This document shows, piece by piece, positions 5,556-5,846 of a DNA stretch of 5,846 nucleotides (its first letter is position 1; each line of letters begins with the position of its first letter). The DNA is from PALSA-555 sp035468285 (GTDB taxonomy: Bacteria; Actinomycetota; Acidimicrobiia; IMCC26256; PALSA-555). The position numbers were made by a program, and so were the translations under genes. The notes beneath the pieces were generated by a model, which did no database searches, had not been told where the DNA came from, and was given only the letters and a program-made list of their open reading frames with translations. The DNA lies in assembly GCA_035468285.1 (NCBI GenBank), contig DATISY010000013.1, positions 1-5,846 of the forward strand. Direction: 5' to 3'.

Positions 5556-5846
5556 ATGCCGTTGTCCCGGCAGGTGCCGTCCGAAGAACAAGACCTTGAG
5601 CTGTCGGTGAGCCCGATGTACGCCGGGATCCGCGACGCGGCCATCCCGCGCTTCAAGCTCTCGCCGGGTGAGCTCCCGCCGCGGCTCGCCGCCCAGATCG
5701 TCAGCGACGAGCTGATGCTCGACGGCAACGCGCGGCTCAACCTCGCGACGTTCGTCACGACCTGGATGGAGCCGGATGCGGCGGAGCTCATGGCCGCCTG
5801 CTTCGACAAGAACATCGTCGACCGCGACGAGTACCCGCAGAGCGCT
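5556..5846 (+). CDS. gad: Glutamate decarboxylase, N-terminal part, cut by window edge
   Basis: The frame runs from the ATG at 5556 to the right edge, giving 97 residues of what should be a protein of about 460. It matches the N-terminus of GadA/GadB-type pyridoxal-phosphate glutamate decarboxylases. The stretch DELMLDGNARLNLATF followed by KNIVDRDEYPQSA aligns without gaps to E. coli GadB DELYLDGNARQNLATF and KNWIDKEEYPQSA. Thr65 and Asp89 correspond to active-site Thr62 and Asp86 of the E. coli enzyme, where they help bind the substrate carboxylate. The enzyme converts glutamate to GABA and CO2 in the cytoplasm, consuming a proton, and serves acid tolerance or the GABA shunt. The PLP lysine lies beyond the window, so activity cannot be confirmed. 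The first 20 residues are poorly conserved. The gene is divergent from the isomerase-family gene, with the inverted repeat at 5499-5531 in its upstream region. Whether a GABA antiporter follows is not visible. Confidence 0.93.
   Translation, partial: MPLSRQVPSEEQDLELSVSPMYAGIRDAAIPRFKLSPGELPPRLAAQIVSDELMLDGNARLNLATFVTTWMEPDAAELMAACFDKNIVDRDEYPQSA

Noticed and set aside
4612..5610. Plus-strand open frame of about 330 codons opposite the isomerase-family gene
   Set aside because: It overlaps a gene with an intact family metal site and also runs out of frame into gad. Its composition is Gly/Arg/Glu-rich with no motif.
5456..5815. Minus-strand open frame opposite the start of glutamate decarboxylase
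   Set aside because: The plus strand there aligns without gaps to GadB. The minus-strand reading is a shadow.

Overview
The window comes from a high-GC bacterium, almost certainly a member of the Actinomycetota. The evidence is very GC-rich third codon positions, GTG starts beside ATG, and a protein of the mycothiol-associated maleylpyruvate isomerase/DinB-like family, which is expanded in that phylum. An Acidimicrobiia-like or other environmental actinobacterium is possible, but the window cannot settle the genus. It is densely coding: five genes are clear on inspection, a sixth runs off the right edge, and there is no rRNA, tRNA, CRISPR array or mobile element. No non-coding gap reaches 300 bases.

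Layout from left to right: (1) 1-1081, minus strand, a secreted lipoprotein with a glycoside-hydrolase-like TIM-barrel sequence, cut off by the left edge. (2) A 115-bp divergent intergenic region holding a candidate promoter and an 11-bp palindrome. (3) 1197-2189, plus strand, an aldo/keto reductase with a complete catalytic tetrad. (4) After a 12-bp convergent gap, 2202-4103, minus strand, a complete ABC exporter half-transporter (membrane domain fused to ATPase). (5) 4103-4591, minus strand, a MarR-family regulator whose stop codon overlaps the exporter's start codon (TGATG). (6) 4660-5454, minus strand, a maleylpyruvate-isomerase-family protein with the His/Glu/His metal site. (7) A 101-bp divergent region containing a nearly perfect 13-bp inverted repeat. 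(8) 5556-5846, plus strand, the N-terminal 97 residues of a glutamate decarboxylase, cut off by the right edge.

The one clear functional unit is marR-ABC: a regulator translationally coupled to an exporter, with a palindrome and a direct repeat in its own promoter region. This is the classical arrangement of a self-regulated efflux operon whose inducer is probably a small toxic molecule. The other genes look like independent transcription units. Glutamate decarboxylase (acid tolerance or GABA metabolism) is transcribed away from the isomerase-family gene, and the inverted repeat between them is the most striking non-coding signal here. I see no evidence of a wholly new multi-gene system. The observations most worth checking are that inverted repeat, the marR control region, the insertion in the exporter's ATPase domain and the unassigned lipoprotein.
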